A stretch of 64,000 nucleotides of DNA from an uncultured Williamsia sp. (GCF_947494875.1 NZ_CANLWM010000004.1:124001-188000), one strand, 5' to 3'; shown: positions 27,669-40,651, counted from the stretch's first letter. Made by a program: numbers and translations. The notes: generated from the letters alone by a model not told the origin.

Positions 27669-28895
27669 ATGCAGAGGTCGGACACCCTGAGCCGGTGCGT
27701 CGCCGTCGATCCCGCGACGTTCGGCAGTCGTCACTGGGGTGTCCGGCCTCTTCTCAGTCGATCCGCGGAGCTGCCTCGTGACTTCGCCGACCTGCTGTCG
27801 ACGGAGACCGTCGACGAGTTGCTCGCCGAACGCGGCGTGCGTGCGCCGTTCATCCGGATGGCCAAGAACGGGTCGCTGCTGGCTCGCGAGGAGTTCCTGT
27901 CACCGGCGGGTGTGGGCGCCGAGATCGGCGACCAGGTCGATTCGGCCAAGGCGCTGGCCGCGTTCGCCGACGGCGCATCGATCGTGTTGCAGGGCCTCCA
28001 CCGGTTGTGGCCACCGATCATCGACTTCGTCCGCGGACTCGTCGACGATCTCGGGCATCCGGTCCAGGCCAACGCCTACATCACACCGCCCGGTAGCCGT
28101 GGGTTCGACTCGCACCACGACGTGCACGATGTCTTCGTGCTCCAGATCGCCGGCCACAAGCACTGGACGATCCACGAGCCGGTCGTCGAGGCGCCGCTGG
28201 CGTCGCAGCCGTGGACCGACCACCGGCAGGCGATCACCGACCGCGTCGCCGAGACGCCCCACATCGACACGACGCTGGCCCCTGGCGACGCGCTGTACCT
28301 TCCGCGCGGCTGGTTGCACAGCGCCCGCACGACCGACGAGACGTCGATCCACCTGACGATCGGCGTGCCCGCGCTGACCCGCGTGGACGTGGTCCGCGCC
28401 GCGGTCGCGCGCGTCGCCGAGTCGGTGACCGAGCTCCGGTCGTCGTTGCCCCTCGGCATCGACCCCACCGACCACGCGACCCTCGAAGCCGAGGCGACGA
28501 AGGCACTCCTCGCCTTCGCCGACGAACTCCGCGACCGCGCCCACGAGTGGGGTGACGGTGTGGCGACCGACCTGACGCGCGAACTGGCCTCGCGGACACG
28601 CCCGGCCGCGGTCCGCCCGCTGGCCATGCTCGACGCCATGGCGAACCCCGAAGCCCAGCGGGTGCGCCTGCGGCACGGACTCATCGCGACCGTCTCCGAC
28701 GACGCCGACCGTGTTCATCTGCATCTGACCGGTCGCACGATCTCGTTCCCCGCGTCCTGTTCGGCGGCGGTCCACCACCTCGTCGACGGCGCCGATGCGG
28801 ATGTCACCTCCCTGCCCGGGCTCGACGACGCCGACTCGACGGTGCTCATCCGGCGGCTCCTGCGAGAGGCCGTCCTCGTGCCGGTCGCGCGGTGA
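27669..28895 (+). CDS. JmjC/cupin-4 family Fe(II)/2-oxoglutarate-type oxygenase
   Basis: A 408-residue protein resembling the ribosomal-oxygenase group (YcfD, NO66, MINA53). The iron triad is present: H149 and D151 in FDSHHDVHDVFVLQ (compare YcfD's PHLDQYDVF) and H217 in YLPRGWLHSAR. The region after the JmjC barrel (about 235-400) fits the dimerisation and winged-helix parts of this group. Known relatives hydroxylate Arg or His of ribosomal proteins. Here the gene sits right behind the His-containing repeat peptide and overlaps the next gene as GTGA, so a dedicated peptide substrate is plausible. Hydroxylation of the repeat His, Asn or Asp is inferred. Confidence 0.85.
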   Translation: MQRSDTLSRCVAVDPATFGSRHWGVRPLLSRSAELPRDFADLLSTETVDELLAERGVRAPFIRMAKNGSLLAREEFLSPAGVGAEIGDQVDSAKALAAFADGASIVLQGLHRLWPPIIDFVRGLVDDLGHPVQANAYITPPGSRGFDSHHDVHDVFVLQIAGHKHWTIHEPVVEAPLASQPWTDHRQAITDRVAETPHIDTTLAPGDALYLPRGWLHSARTTDETSIHLTIGVPALTRVDVVRAAVARVAESVTELRSSLPLGIDPTDHATLEAEATKALLAFADELRDRAHEWGDGVATDLTRELASRTRPAAVRPLAMLDAMANPEAQRVRLRHGLIATVSDDADRVHLHLTGRTISFPASCSAAVHHLVDGADADVTSLPGLDDADSTVLIRRLLREAVLVPVAR

Positions 28896-29791
28896 CCCGT
28901 CCCGCCCGGCTCGTCCCTCCCTGCAGTGATCGGTCGCTGTCGATCGACGAACCCATGTTCGCCACGGCATCCGCGGGCCGATCGTGGCTGATGCTCGAGC
29001 TCTGCGGGCCGTGGGGCCCGTCGGCGTTCCTCGAGTCCCCGAACATCGTCGACCCCGCGCTCGGTCTGGCCATCGTGCGCCGCGCCGAGGCCGCCTCCAT
29101 GCGCATCGTCGCGATCCGCAAACACGGTCGACGACCCGACGTGAAGCGGTGGCGGTGGTTCATCGCCCGCTCCGACCTCGACGCGTCGTCACTCGTGGGT
29201 GGTGAGGTCGACGGGCCCGACGCCTACCTGGACATCCCGCTCGACGGGGACGGAGAGGCGGCGGTCGACGGTCCGCTCGTCGCCATCTGCTCGCACGGCA
29301 AGCACGACGTCTGCTGCGCTGTCCGGGGACGGGGCGCAGCCGCTGCGCTCGATGCTGCCTATCACGAGAACACCTGGGAATGTTCGCATCTCGGCGGGGA
29401 CCGGTTCGCCGCCACCATGCTGGTCCTCCCCGAGGGACTGGCCTACGGTCGCGTCGACGGCACCGACCCGGTGGAGATCATCCGGCGCCACGAGGACGGG
29501 CGCATCACGGGGTCACACTTCCGCGGCCGCACGAGCCTCAGCCACGAGGTGCAGGCCGCGCAGCACTTCGCCCGGCAGAACGCCGGCGACGACAGGATCG
29601 ACGCCTGGCGCCCGCTCGGGGAGCACTCCGAGGACGGGGTCACCCGCGTCATCCTCGAGGCCGAGGACCAGCGCCGTCTCGTCGTGACCGTGCGGGCCTA
29701 CCTCTCGGCGGACTCGGTCATGACGATGTGCCGATCGACGATGCCGGGCAGCGTCCGCCGCTTCGTCTGCGACTCGATTCGCTGGGCCTGA
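28892..29791 (+). CDS. sucrase/ferredoxin-like (Suc_Fer-like) thioredoxin-fold [2Fe-2S] protein
   Basis: A 299-residue protein of the Suc_Fer-like family. Cys residues suited to an iron-sulfur centre occur in ICSHGKHDVCCAVRG and WECSHLGGDRFAATML, the family hallmark. The GTG start overlaps the oxygenase stop, so the two are co-translated. It could feed electrons to, or keep reduced, the iron of the oxygenase; that link is inferred from position only. It converges on pknG with 12 bases between stops. Confidence 0.8.
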   Translation: MTRPARLVPPCSDRSLSIDEPMFATASAGRSWLMLELCGPWGPSAFLESPNIVDPALGLAIVRRAEAASMRIVAIRKHGRRPDVKRWRWFIARSDLDASSLVGGEVDGPDAYLDIPLDGDGEAAVDGPLVAICSHGKHDVCCAVRGRGAAAALDAAYHENTWECSHLGGDRFAATMLVLPEGLAYGRVDGTDPVEIIRRHEDGRITGSHFRGRTSLSHEVQAAQHFARQNAGDDRIDAWRPLGEHSEDGVTRVILEAEDQRRLVVTVRAYLSADSVMTMCRSTMPGSVRRFVCDSIRWA

Positions 29792-29803
29792 CACCCCACC
29801 GCG

Positions 29804-33217
<3,414 letters not shown>

Positions 33218-33221
<4 letters not shown>

Positions 33222-34636
33222 CGGTACTCCCGGATACGCGGGATCATGCCGAGCACCGTCATCACGGCGGCGATCACCGCGAGCACCAATGCGCCCGTGC
33301 CGGCGTAGCCGATGACGACGCGGGCGGTGTTGATGTCGTCGCGGAACGTGGTGCGGGTGGAGCGGATGCCGTCGATGAGCGATTCGTCGAGCGCGGTGTA
33401 GGCGGCCGCGGCCCCGTTCGGCGCCGACCCGACCGCCATGGACGTCGCGCCGGAGATGTCACCGACCGACGACATGTCTGTCGCGGCCTGGTGGGCGTCG
33501 CGCCACGAGGCCAGCGCGGCCTGCGCGCGGCCGACGATCGTCCGGTCGGAGTCGTCGCCCACACGGTCACGGTAGTCGTCCAGGGCCGTCTCGATCTGCG
33601 CGAAGGCGCCGCCGACCCGCTTCTGCAGCGCGTCCTGGTCGCCACGCCGTGCCAGCGACAACGTCTCCAGGGAGCGGGCCTGCTGGGCGAGGATGCGCGC
33701 CGAGGTGAGCTCCTGCAGGGGCTGGGCGCCGCGCCGCTCGGCCGTGTCGACCGACGACACCGACAGCAACGACCCGACGAGCACCCACACGATCGCGATG
33801 ACCGTGACCACGATCGCCGCGACGAGCCCGAGGTTGAAGCGACGACGGGTGCGGCGTGACAGGTAGCGGTGCGTGGCCATCAGGGCGATCAGCACCACCG
33901 CGAGAGTGGTGTAGACGACCCACGGTGGGTCGGTGAAACGGTTCTGCGGGTCCGCGAGCGCCGCGGTCCGGGCGCTGTAGAGGCGTTCCCCCGCGGGCAG
34001 GATCGTCGTCTGCATGAGGTTCGACGCCTCGCCGAGGTACGCCGATCCGACCGGGTTCCCCAACCGGTTGTTGGTCCGGGCGGACTCGATGAGCCCGGTG
34101 TAGACCGGCAACTCCTCCGCCAGTGTCCCCAGGTCGGAGCGCACGGCGTCGTTCTCCGCCGCCGTGCCGCCCGCTGCCTCGATGAGCGCGCGCGACGCGG
34201 TCGCGATCGCGGTGGCGTAGCGGTCCCGCAGCGCGGCCGGTTCGAGGCCACCGGAGATGAACGCGGCGTTCGCCGCGGCGTCGGCGATCGAGAGGTTGCT
34301 GTAGAGGATCTGTGACGACTCGGCGATCGGCTCGGTGTCGGTGATGGTCTGCTGCAGCGCGGCGGTGCGCGCGTCGAGCGACACCGACGCGTACCAGCCG
34401 CTGACGAGGGTCACCAGGACCAGCAGGGCGGTGATGAGCAGCAGACGGCCGGGTGTGGTCCCGGCGAGTCGTCGTGCGCTCGACAGCGGGGACCGGGCCT
34501 GCTCGCGCGCCAGGGTGAGCAACTCGCGACGTTCGTCGCGGGTGAGACGCGGTGTCCGGCCGCCGCGCCGCGGCGTGAGGTGGTCGTCGCCGCCACGGGT
34601 GAGCCGGGAGCGCAGGAACGCCGCGTCGCCGGTCAC
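33218..34636 (-). CDS. glnX: membrane signal-transfer protein of the PknG pathway
   Basis: A 472-residue protein with four membrane helices: one at about 63-82, two in the middle separated by a short cytoplasmic loop (VVYTTLAVVLIALMATHRYL and AAIVVTVIAIVWVLVGSLL) and one at the C-terminus. Two large helical extracytoplasmic domains, reminiscent of chemoreceptor sensor bundles, lie between them. The GTG at 34636 was chosen for its AAGAGG site 8 nt upstream; GTG 34681 is possible. GlnX links periplasmic GlnH to PknG. It heads the operon; the mutT3 gene runs divergently. Confidence 0.88.
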
Positions 34637-34783
34637 TACCGGTACCTCTTTCGTCGCCTCACCACCGCCGCCGGGTCGCACGTGCGGTTGTGGTCGACTC
34701 TAAACCCGCGCGGGGTCGTTACCGTGGGTTCGCGGGGCCGCCGGCAGTCGGCGGCCCGGCGATGTCGAGGAGGCCCGGGGAGC

Positions 34784-35251
34784 GTGCGCGGAGACGGAGA
34801 CGGCTGGGTGTTCGACGGCGGGGCCCGGTACTGGGGTCTCCACGGTGCCGCGGGACTGCTGCTGCGCGCGCCCGTCGAGGACGGCGGACGCGCCGTGCTG
34901 CTCCAGCACCGTGCGTTGTGGTCGCACCAGGGCGGGACGTGGGCCCTGCCCGGCGGGGCACGCGACTCCCACGAGACCGCTGTCGACACGGCGGTCCGCG
35001 AGGCGGGGGAGGAGGCGGGGATCGTGCCCGCCGCGCTGACCGTCCGTGGCGAGGTGGTCACCCACACCGCGGCCGGCGGATGGACCTACACGACGGTGAT
35101 CGCCGAGGTCCCCGAACCGCTGTCGACGGTCGCGAACGTCGAGTCGACGGAGTTGCGCTGGGTCGGCGAGGACACCGTCGACAGCCTGCCCCTGCACCCC
35201 GCCTTCGCCCGCGCGTGGCCGACGCTGAGAGAGCACCTGCGGTCGCTCTGA
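34784..35251 (+). CDS. mutT3: NUDIX hydrolase, MutT3-like
   Basis: A 155-residue Nudix enzyme, probably hydrolysing oxidised or non-canonical nucleoside triphosphates. The Nudix box is complete: GGARDSHETAVDTAVREAGE followed by EAGI. The N-terminus VRGDGDGWVF and the block LLQHRALWSHQGGTW closely resemble M. tuberculosis MutT3 as I remember it, and the position next to glnX agrees. The GTG at 34784 has GAGGAGG about 12 nt upstream. The protein ends soon after the Nudix fold. Confidence 0.9.
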   Translation: MRGDGDGWVFDGGARYWGLHGAAGLLLRAPVEDGGRAVLLQHRALWSHQGGTWALPGGARDSHETAVDTAVREAGEEAGIVPAALTVRGEVVTHTAAGGWTYTTVIAEVPEPLSTVANVESTELRWVGEDTVDSLPLHPAFARAWPTLREHLRSL

Positions 35252-35350
35252 CGCCTGCATGGGGCGCGCGCCGCGCAGAATAGGACGCCGGGCCGCACAC
35301 TGCCGGGCTGTTTCGGCGGTGTTCGCGCGATCGGGCGACGCGAGAAGTTG

Positions 35351-35376
35351 TTTCGCGCAACGTACATTGCGTGAAA
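35351..35376. promoter_or_regulatory. 26-bp operator-like inverted repeat before the large surface protein
   Basis: TTTCGCGCAA-CGTACA-TTGCGTGAAA: 9 of 10 arm positions pair. It overlaps the -35 region of the promoter whose -10 is at 35392-35397, as expected for a repressor of the TetR or MarR kind. Confidence 0.6.
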
Positions 35377-35391
35377 TCGTCGGTCTCCGTT

Positions 35392-35397
35392 TATGAT
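35392..35397 (+). promoter_or_regulatory. -10 box (TATGAT) of the large surface protein gene
   Basis: TATGAT with TTGCGT 19 nt upstream (35367-35372). Its position rules out the ATG at 35393 as start and favours 35450 or 35510. The rest of 35252-35509 shows no other feature. Confidence 0.5.
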
Positions 35398-35509
35398 TCG
35401 CGGGAGTCCCGGCAAGTCGTTCTCGTCCAGTGGTGCAGAAGCGCGCGTGATGTCCGATGCGAGGCCCGGGTGGTGCGCCGCGTCGCGCTGCGAGAACGGA
35501 TCACGGGTC

Positions 35510-38500
35510 GTGAGTGCTCATCGGGTACGGAATCGGGCGAAGGCAAAGGCGCGTGCGGCGAAGTCGGCGCGGCGGTCGCGGGAGCGCCGCATGGGCGCGA
35601 CGCAGAAGCACTCGATGACAGTGTGGATGCGATCGGGCGCCGCTGCCGTCGGGGTCGGGGCCGCACTGTTCGCCGGACAGGGCGTCGCCGTCGCCGACAC
35701 CACCGGCGCCGACGAGTCGACGTCGTCGGCCTCGGCCGAGACATCCGCGGAGCCGTCGGCACGTCCCACGGTCGGCGAGGGCGGTGGGCCGTCCTCCACC
35801 TCGCCCTCGTCCGTCCCGTCGATCGGGCCCACGACCACGGCAACGCCGACGCCCGCCGCGGATTCGTCCGACGACGAGGCCTCTCCCGCGGAACCCGAGA
35901 CGACGGCACCCCGTACAGGCTCGACGACGACGCTGCCCGCGACGACATCGCTCACGACGACGCCGCCTGTCACGACATCGGCCGCGACGCTGCCGCCCGC
36001 GACGACGTCGTCCTCGACCCCGGTCTCGCTGCCGGCCACGACCGCACGCTCGACCGCGTCGACCGCCGGCGGGGATCCCGCGACGACGCAGACACCCTCC
36101 TCGGGACCAGCGTTGCCGGCCGTCCCGCCGGCATCGGGGGCCGGCTCCCCGAACCGCATCGTCGCCCCGGCCGCGCTCCGCGTCCCCGCACCGAGCGTGT
36201 CCTCGGCGCCGGCATCGACGTTGGCGGCCGTCGGTCTGACGATCCTGGGATTGCCGGTCGCCTCGACCACCACCGGACTTCCCGTCGCCCCGGCGCCGAT
36301 CGCCAACCCGATCGGTGATCTCCTCGCGGCGATCTTCCGTCGCATCCAGTCGGTGTTCGCCCCCTACCGCACCGGGCAGACATCGCCCACGGTCGTCGAT
36401 CCCTCCACCGGCGTGGTCACGGGAAGCGCCCAGTTCACGAGCCCGCTCTGGCTCCCGCAGTGGTACACGGTCACCACATCGGTCTCCGGCGTCGTCACCG
36501 TCGGACGCGACGGCCGGTTCGTCTACACCCCGACCGACACCGCACGCCACGACGCCGCCACGTCGACGGGCCGCCGCACCGACACGGTCACGGTCACCGC
36601 GCACAACTGGTTCTCGCGAAGTGCGATCACCGTCACCGTGCCGATCGTGCCGGCGAACGCAGCGCCGGTCGTCGGCCAGGTCGTCGTGGGTACCCCCGGC
36701 ACGAACGGTGTGGTCACAGGGTCGGTGACCGTCACCGACGGTGACAGGGACTCGATCACCTACGCCGCCTCCACCCCCGGGAAGGGCAGCGTCGTCATGT
36801 CCACCGGCGGTGGCTTCACCTACACACCGTCCGCCGGGGTCGCCCACGCAGGTCCGACCACCGACAGTTTCGTGGTGACCGCCGACGACGGACACGGCGG
36901 TTCAGCATCCGTGTCGGTCGTCGTGCCGGTGGCGCAGCAGAACGCGGCGCCGGTCCGCGACGGTCAGACCACGGTGGGCGCACCCGGAGCCGACGGTGTG
37001 GTCAGGGGGAATGTCGTCGTCCGCGACGCCGACGGTGACACGGTCACCTACACCCCGTCGACGACGGTTCTCGGTGGCCAGGTCACGGTCACCCCGACCG
37101 GCCAGTTCACCTACACGCCGACAGCCACCGCCCGTCACGGCGCCGCCGCTCCCACCGGTCCGACCAGCGATTCGTTCACCATCACCGTCACCGACGGGTT
37201 CGGCGGTTCACTGACCATCCCGGTGTCCGTCGTCGTCGCACCGGCGAACGCCGCTCCGGTGGCCGGACAGGTCTCGGTCACACAGCCCGCCGTGGACGGC
37301 ACCGTGACAGGGACGGTCCGTGCCTCCGACGTCGACCTCGACACCGTCACGTTCGGCCCGGGCACGATCACCACCGCCCGCGGGGGGCAGGTCACGATGA
37401 CGTCGGGGGGTGCCTTCGTCTACACCCCGTCGTCGCAGGCACGCCACGACGCGGCCGCGCCCGGCGGCGCCACCGTCGACTCGTTCACCGTGACCGCGGA
37501 CGACGGGCACGGCGGAACGATCACCGTCGACGTGTCGGTACCCATCAGCCCGCTCAACCGCGCGCCGGTTCTCGGAACCGGTGGCGTCGTGTACGACCCC
37601 ATCTCCGCCGACGGCAGCACCACCGGTCGCATCGACATCACCGACCCGGACGGCGACCCCCTCACCTACACGGCCACGACGACCACCGGCGGCACGGTCT
37701 CCATCGACGACACCGGCAGGTTCGTCTACCGCCCGAGCGCAGCGGACATGCACGCCGCGGCCGCGGGCGTGTTCCGGAGCCAGGTCTTCACGGTCACCGT
37801 CGCGGACGGCCACGGGGGGACGCAGGACTTCTCTCTTGTCGCAGGCATCGTCCCGGCGAACACGCAGCCGACCCCGGACCCGGTCACCGGCGGGTACACC
37901 CGCACCTCGTTCGACACCTCGACCAGCGTCACCACCGGAGCCGTGTCCGCCGTGGACGCCGACGGCGACACACTCACCTACTCGGCCGGGAACACCGTCA
38001 AGGGAGCGGTTGTGGTCGACGCCCGTACCGGGGCGTTCACCTACACCCCGACGGCGCAGGCCCGTCACTCCGCAGCATCGGGCGCGATCGGCACAGACAG
38101 CGACACCGTCTCGATCACGGTGACGGACGGTCACGGGGGGACCACGACGATCCCGGTGGTCGTCCAGATCCTGGGCGTCAACACCGACCCGACGCCGACT
38201 CCGCCCGAGGTCGCCGTACCCGACACGACCACCGGTGTCGTCACCGGCACGCTCTCCGCGTCCGACGCGAACAACGACTCCCTCACCTGGCGGCTCACCA
38301 CGCCCCCCACCACAGGAATCGTGACGGTCGGCGCGAACGGGACGTTCGTCTTCACCCCGACCGACGCGGCACGAGCCGCAGCCGGTTCGGGGGGCTCCAC
38401 CAGCGACACCTTCGTCGCGACGGCCGACGACGGGCACGGTGGCTCCGTTGCGGTCACGGTCACCGTCACGATCGCACCGCCGGCCAACGTGATGCCGATC

Positions 38501-40090
38501 GCCGTCGCGGACACGGTCTCCGTCACCGCCGGAACTCCCGCAGTCGTCAACCCGTTGGCGAACGATCGGGATCCCGACGGTCAGCTCGTCCCGTCGACGG
38601 TCACAATCGTCTCGGGGCCGTCGCACGGAGCGGCGGTCGTGAACTCGCAGACGGGTCAGATCACCTACACGGCCGATCGGCAGACAGGTGCGAGCAGCGA
38701 CTCCTTCACCTACACCGTCAGCGACAACCGCGGCGGGCGTAGCGCGGTCACGACCATGACGGTCACCATCGCTCCCGCACCGGCGAATTCGGCTCCGATG
38801 GCGAACGTCTCGCCACCGTCACCGAACATCGCGACCGGCGTGGTGACGGGCTCGCTCGGCTACACCGACAGCGACGGTGACGCGGTGGTCGGCTACACCA
38901 TCACCCAGCCCGACAACGGGGTGGTCACCGTCGACACCGCAACCGGCAAGTACACCTACACCCCCACCACTCGCCCCGCCTTCGGGTCTCCGGCGGGCCA
39001 GACCACCTTCATGGTCACCGCGACCGACAGCCGCGGCGCGGTCAGCGCCCCTACCACGGTCGTCGTCACCGTCTACGCGGCGCGACTGACCGGGATCGGC
39101 CCCGCCGGAACCGGACTCGCCACGCGCACCCAGACCGGTGTCAGCCCGCTGGGGAGTCGGTACGTCATCACGAACGTCAGGTCGTCTCCAGGGAGCACGA
39201 TCACCTTCTTCGACGCTGCCGGGGCCGTCACCCGGACGGTCGCCTGGGACGCACAGATCAACGACATCTCCTGGTACGTCGCCTATGACGGCACCGAGGT
39301 GGGGTTCCTGGCCACCAGCAGGGGCACCGCACTGCTGCAACTGCAGGACGCGTTCGGGCACTCTGCGTACGTTCCGTTCCAGACCACCGACTACGGCTAC
39401 ACCGACAGTGACTATCTGTACTCGTGGGACGTGTTCTCAGCGGCGCCGATCGTTGCACTGAAGCGCGTGAGCAACCCGGGAGGGTACGGCGACGCGCAGC
39501 CGCAACGGGGTGGGTCGTCGGAAACCGCCCCGAGGACGTTCCTGACACCGGTCAGCGGGCTCGTGGGGTATCAGCTGGTCGCCGGCTCCGCTGACGGCAA
39601 GTACGTCTACGTCGCGCAACCCGATGCCGGGGGCGTCGTCGCGCTGGAGGGGTTGACGCCGAAAGCGGTCATCCCCACCCCGAACGACCTGGCCGCGGCG
39701 ATCGAGACGAGCGCCGATGGTTCGCGTGTCTACGTGGCCACTTACCTCGGGAAGTTGCTCGTCGTCGACACGAAGACCAATTCGGTGTTGTCGACCGTCG
39801 AGCTGGGGACCACGATCCCTCATTCCGTCGCAGTGTCACCGGACGGCACGCGTGTTTACATCGCCAGTTACGGGAGTTACAGCGCACAGGACCTCTGGCT
39901 CCCGACCGACCCCGGCAGCGTCATCGCCGTCGACACTGCGACCAACGCAGTGGTCTCGGTGGTGGCCGCCGGATACCGGACGACGGGTGTCGATGTCTCC
40001 CCTGACGGCAACCACCTGTGGATCACCAACGACGACGCCGATCGGACGGTGATGGTCGTGGACACCGCGTCGCTGGAGCCGCGGGTCTGA
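35510..40090 (+). CDS. very large secreted repeat protein with VCBS/cadherin-like domains and YVTN propeller
   Basis: About 1526 residues from the GTG at 35510 (ATG 35450 is possible). A very basic N-terminus (NRAKAKARAAKSARRSRERR) and the hydrophobic segment AAAVGVGAALFAGQGVAVA form an export signal of the kind seen on mycobacterial Ig-like/VCBS proteins. A Ser/Thr/Pro-rich low-complexity stretch follows to about residue 260. Then come nine repeats of about 90-110 residues, most starting N-x-x-P and ending DGHGG before a beta strand, typical of VCBS/cadherin-like domains. A beta-propeller-like region with YVTN-type repeats (SADGSRVYVATYLGKLLVVD, SPDGTRVYIAS) ends the protein. It probably forms a stalk at the cell surface for adhesion or cell-cell contact. 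It interrupts the mutT3-thiE neighbourhood. Confidence 0.82.
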   Translation: MSAHRVRNRAKAKARAAKSARRSRERRMGATQKHSMTVWMRSGAAAVGVGAALFAGQGVAVADTTGADESTSSASAETSAEPSARPTVGEGGGPSSTSPSSVPSIGPTTTATPTPAADSSDDEASPAEPETTAPRTGSTTTLPATTSLTTTPPVTTSAATLPPATTSSSTPVSLPATTARSTASTAGGDPATTQTPSSGPALPAVPPASGAGSPNRIVAPAALRVPAPSVSSAPASTLAAVGLTILGLPVASTTTGLPVAPAPIANPIGDLLAAIFRRIQSVFAPYRTGQTSPTVVDPSTGVVTGSAQFTSPLWLPQWYTVTTSVSGVVTVGRDGRFVYTPTDTARHDAATSTGRRTDTVTVTAHNWFSRSAITVTVPIVPANAAPVVGQVVVGTPGTNGVVTGSVTVTDGDRDSITYAASTPGKGSVVMSTGGGFTYTPSAGVAHAGPTTDSFVVTADDGHGGSASVSVVVPVAQQNAAPVRDGQTTVGAPGADGVVRGNVVVRDADGDTVTYTPSTTVLGGQVTVTPTGQFTYTPTATARHGAAAPTGPTSDSFTITVTDGFGGSLTIPVSVVVAPANAAPVAGQVSVTQPAVDGTVTGTVRASDVDLDTVTFGPGTITTARGGQVTMTSGGAFVYTPSSQARHDAAAPGGATVDSFTVTADDGHGGTITVDVSVPISPLNRAPVLGTGGVVYDPISADGSTTGRIDITDPDGDPLTYTATTTTGGTVSIDDTGRFVYRPSAADMHAAAAGVFRSQVFTVTVADGHGGTQDFSLVAGIVPANTQPTPDPVTGGYTRTSFDTSTSVTTGAVSAVDADGDTLTYSAGNTVKGAVVVDARTGAFTYTPTAQARHSAASGAIGTDSDTVSITVTDGHGGTTTIPVVVQILGVNTDPTPTPPEVAVPDTTTGVVTGTLSASDANNDSLTWRLTTPPTTGIVTVGANGTFVFTPTDAARAAAGSGGSTSDTFVATADDGHGGSVAVTVTVTIAPPANVMPIAVADTVSVTAGTPAVVNPLANDRDPDGQLVPSTVTIVSGPSHGAAVVNSQTGQITYTADRQTGASSDSFTYTVSDNRGGRSAVTTMTVTIAPAPANSAPMANVSPPSPNIATGVVTGSLGYTDSDGDAVVGYTITQPDNGVVTVDTATGKYTYTPTTRPAFGSPAGQTTFMVTATDSRGAVSAPTTVVVTVYAARLTGIGPAGTGLATRTQTGVSPLGSRYVITNVRSSPGSTITFFDAAGAVTRTVAWDAQINDISWYVAYDGTEVGFLATSRGTALLQLQDAFGHSAYVPFQTTDYGYTDSDYLYSWDVFSAAPIVALKRVSNPGGYGDAQPQRGGSSETAPRTFLTPVSGLVGYQLVAGSADGKYVYVAQPDAGGVVALEGLTPKAVIPTPNDLAAAIETSADGSRVYVATYLGKLLVVDTKTNSVLSTVELGTTIPHSVAVSPDGTRVYIASYGSYSAQDLWLPTDPGSVIAVDTATNAVVSVVAAGYRTTGVDVSPDGNHLWITNDDADRTVMVVDTASLEPRV
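36656..39090 (+). repeat. eight tandem ~300-bp coding repeats of VCBS/cadherin-like domains
   Basis: Each unit starts with N-A-A-P-V or a variant and, in most, ends with D-G-H-G-G followed by a strand. The units have diverged in DNA, so this is an old expansion. A first, more divergent unit precedes them at about 36390-36655. Confidence 0.7.
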
Positions 40091-40096
40091 CGCGGG

Positions 40097-40558
40097 TCAG
40101 GCCGCGCGATCGAGCGCGTTGAGCAGGGCGACGACACCCGCGCGGTCGGCGGCGTCGTCGATCCCGAGGCCCCAGGCGCGACGGCCGTCGCACTCGACCT
40201 CGACGAGCATGACCGTCTGCGTCCCGACCCGCTGCTGGTGCAGTCCGGTGATCTCGACGCAGGTGCCGGTCGCGTGCAACATCGCGGTGGCCGCGGCGAG
40301 CGGACCGGTCGTCGACTCACGCAGGGACCAGATGCGGTCGCCGGCGGCGATCGTCGCGTGGTACTCGGTGAGGTCGTTGCGGGCGGGTGTCGCGTGCCAA
40401 CTGCCGAGGCGGATGCCCGCGCCGGGTGCGTATGCCTCGAGGAACGACTCCCAGGTCAGGGAGTCGGCGTCGGCGCGGACGGCTCGCGGCAGGAGCCCGG
40501 GGAAGTGCGCGGACGCGCAGGGAGCGGTGGTGGACCGGTGGTCCAGGAGTGTGGTCAT
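40097..40558 (-). CDS. stand-alone LeuA (2-isopropylmalate synthase) regulatory-domain protein
   Basis: A 153-residue protein that matches only the C-terminal allosteric (LeuA_dimer) domain of 2-isopropylmalate synthase: ATIAAGDRIWSLRESTTGPL, the central GTCVEITGLHQQRVG, then VEVECDGRRAWGLGIDDA. The catalytic TIM barrel is absent. In LeuA this domain binds leucine for feedback inhibition, so the protein may bind leucine or another small acid, or modulate LeuA by pairing with it. A leader-peptide gene with Leu-Val-Val codons and hairpins lies 94 bp upstream, implying control by branched-chain amino acids. Confidence 0.75.
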   Translation of the reverse strand: MTTLLDHRSTTAPCASAHFPGLLPRAVRADADSLTWESFLEAYAPGAGIRLGSWHATPARNDLTEYHATIAAGDRIWSLRESTTGPLAAATAMLHATGTCVEITGLHQQRVGTQTVMLVEVECDGRRAWGLGIDDAADRAGVVALLNALDRAA

Positions 40559-40622
40559 GACGGTGGTCTTCTGTCATCGCGCCGCGGCGCGGAAGAGGGT
40601 GACCGAGAGAGAAGAGCGCGCT

Positions 40623-40648
40623 GACGACCCGCAGACGGGGGGTCGGTC
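40623..40648 (-). terminator. attenuator-type hairpin upstream of the LeuA-domain gene
   Basis: In the minus-strand mRNA, GACCGACCC pairs with GGGTCGTC across a 9-nt loop. The segment GCGGGGTC at the end of the leader peptide gene could instead pair with GACCCC of this stem, giving mutually exclusive structures as in amino-acid attenuators. Confidence 0.5.
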
Positions 40649-40651
40649 GGA

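Noticed and set aside
35393-35395. ATG at 35393 as start of the large surface protein
   Set aside because: It lies inside the TATGAT -10 box and has no ribosome site.
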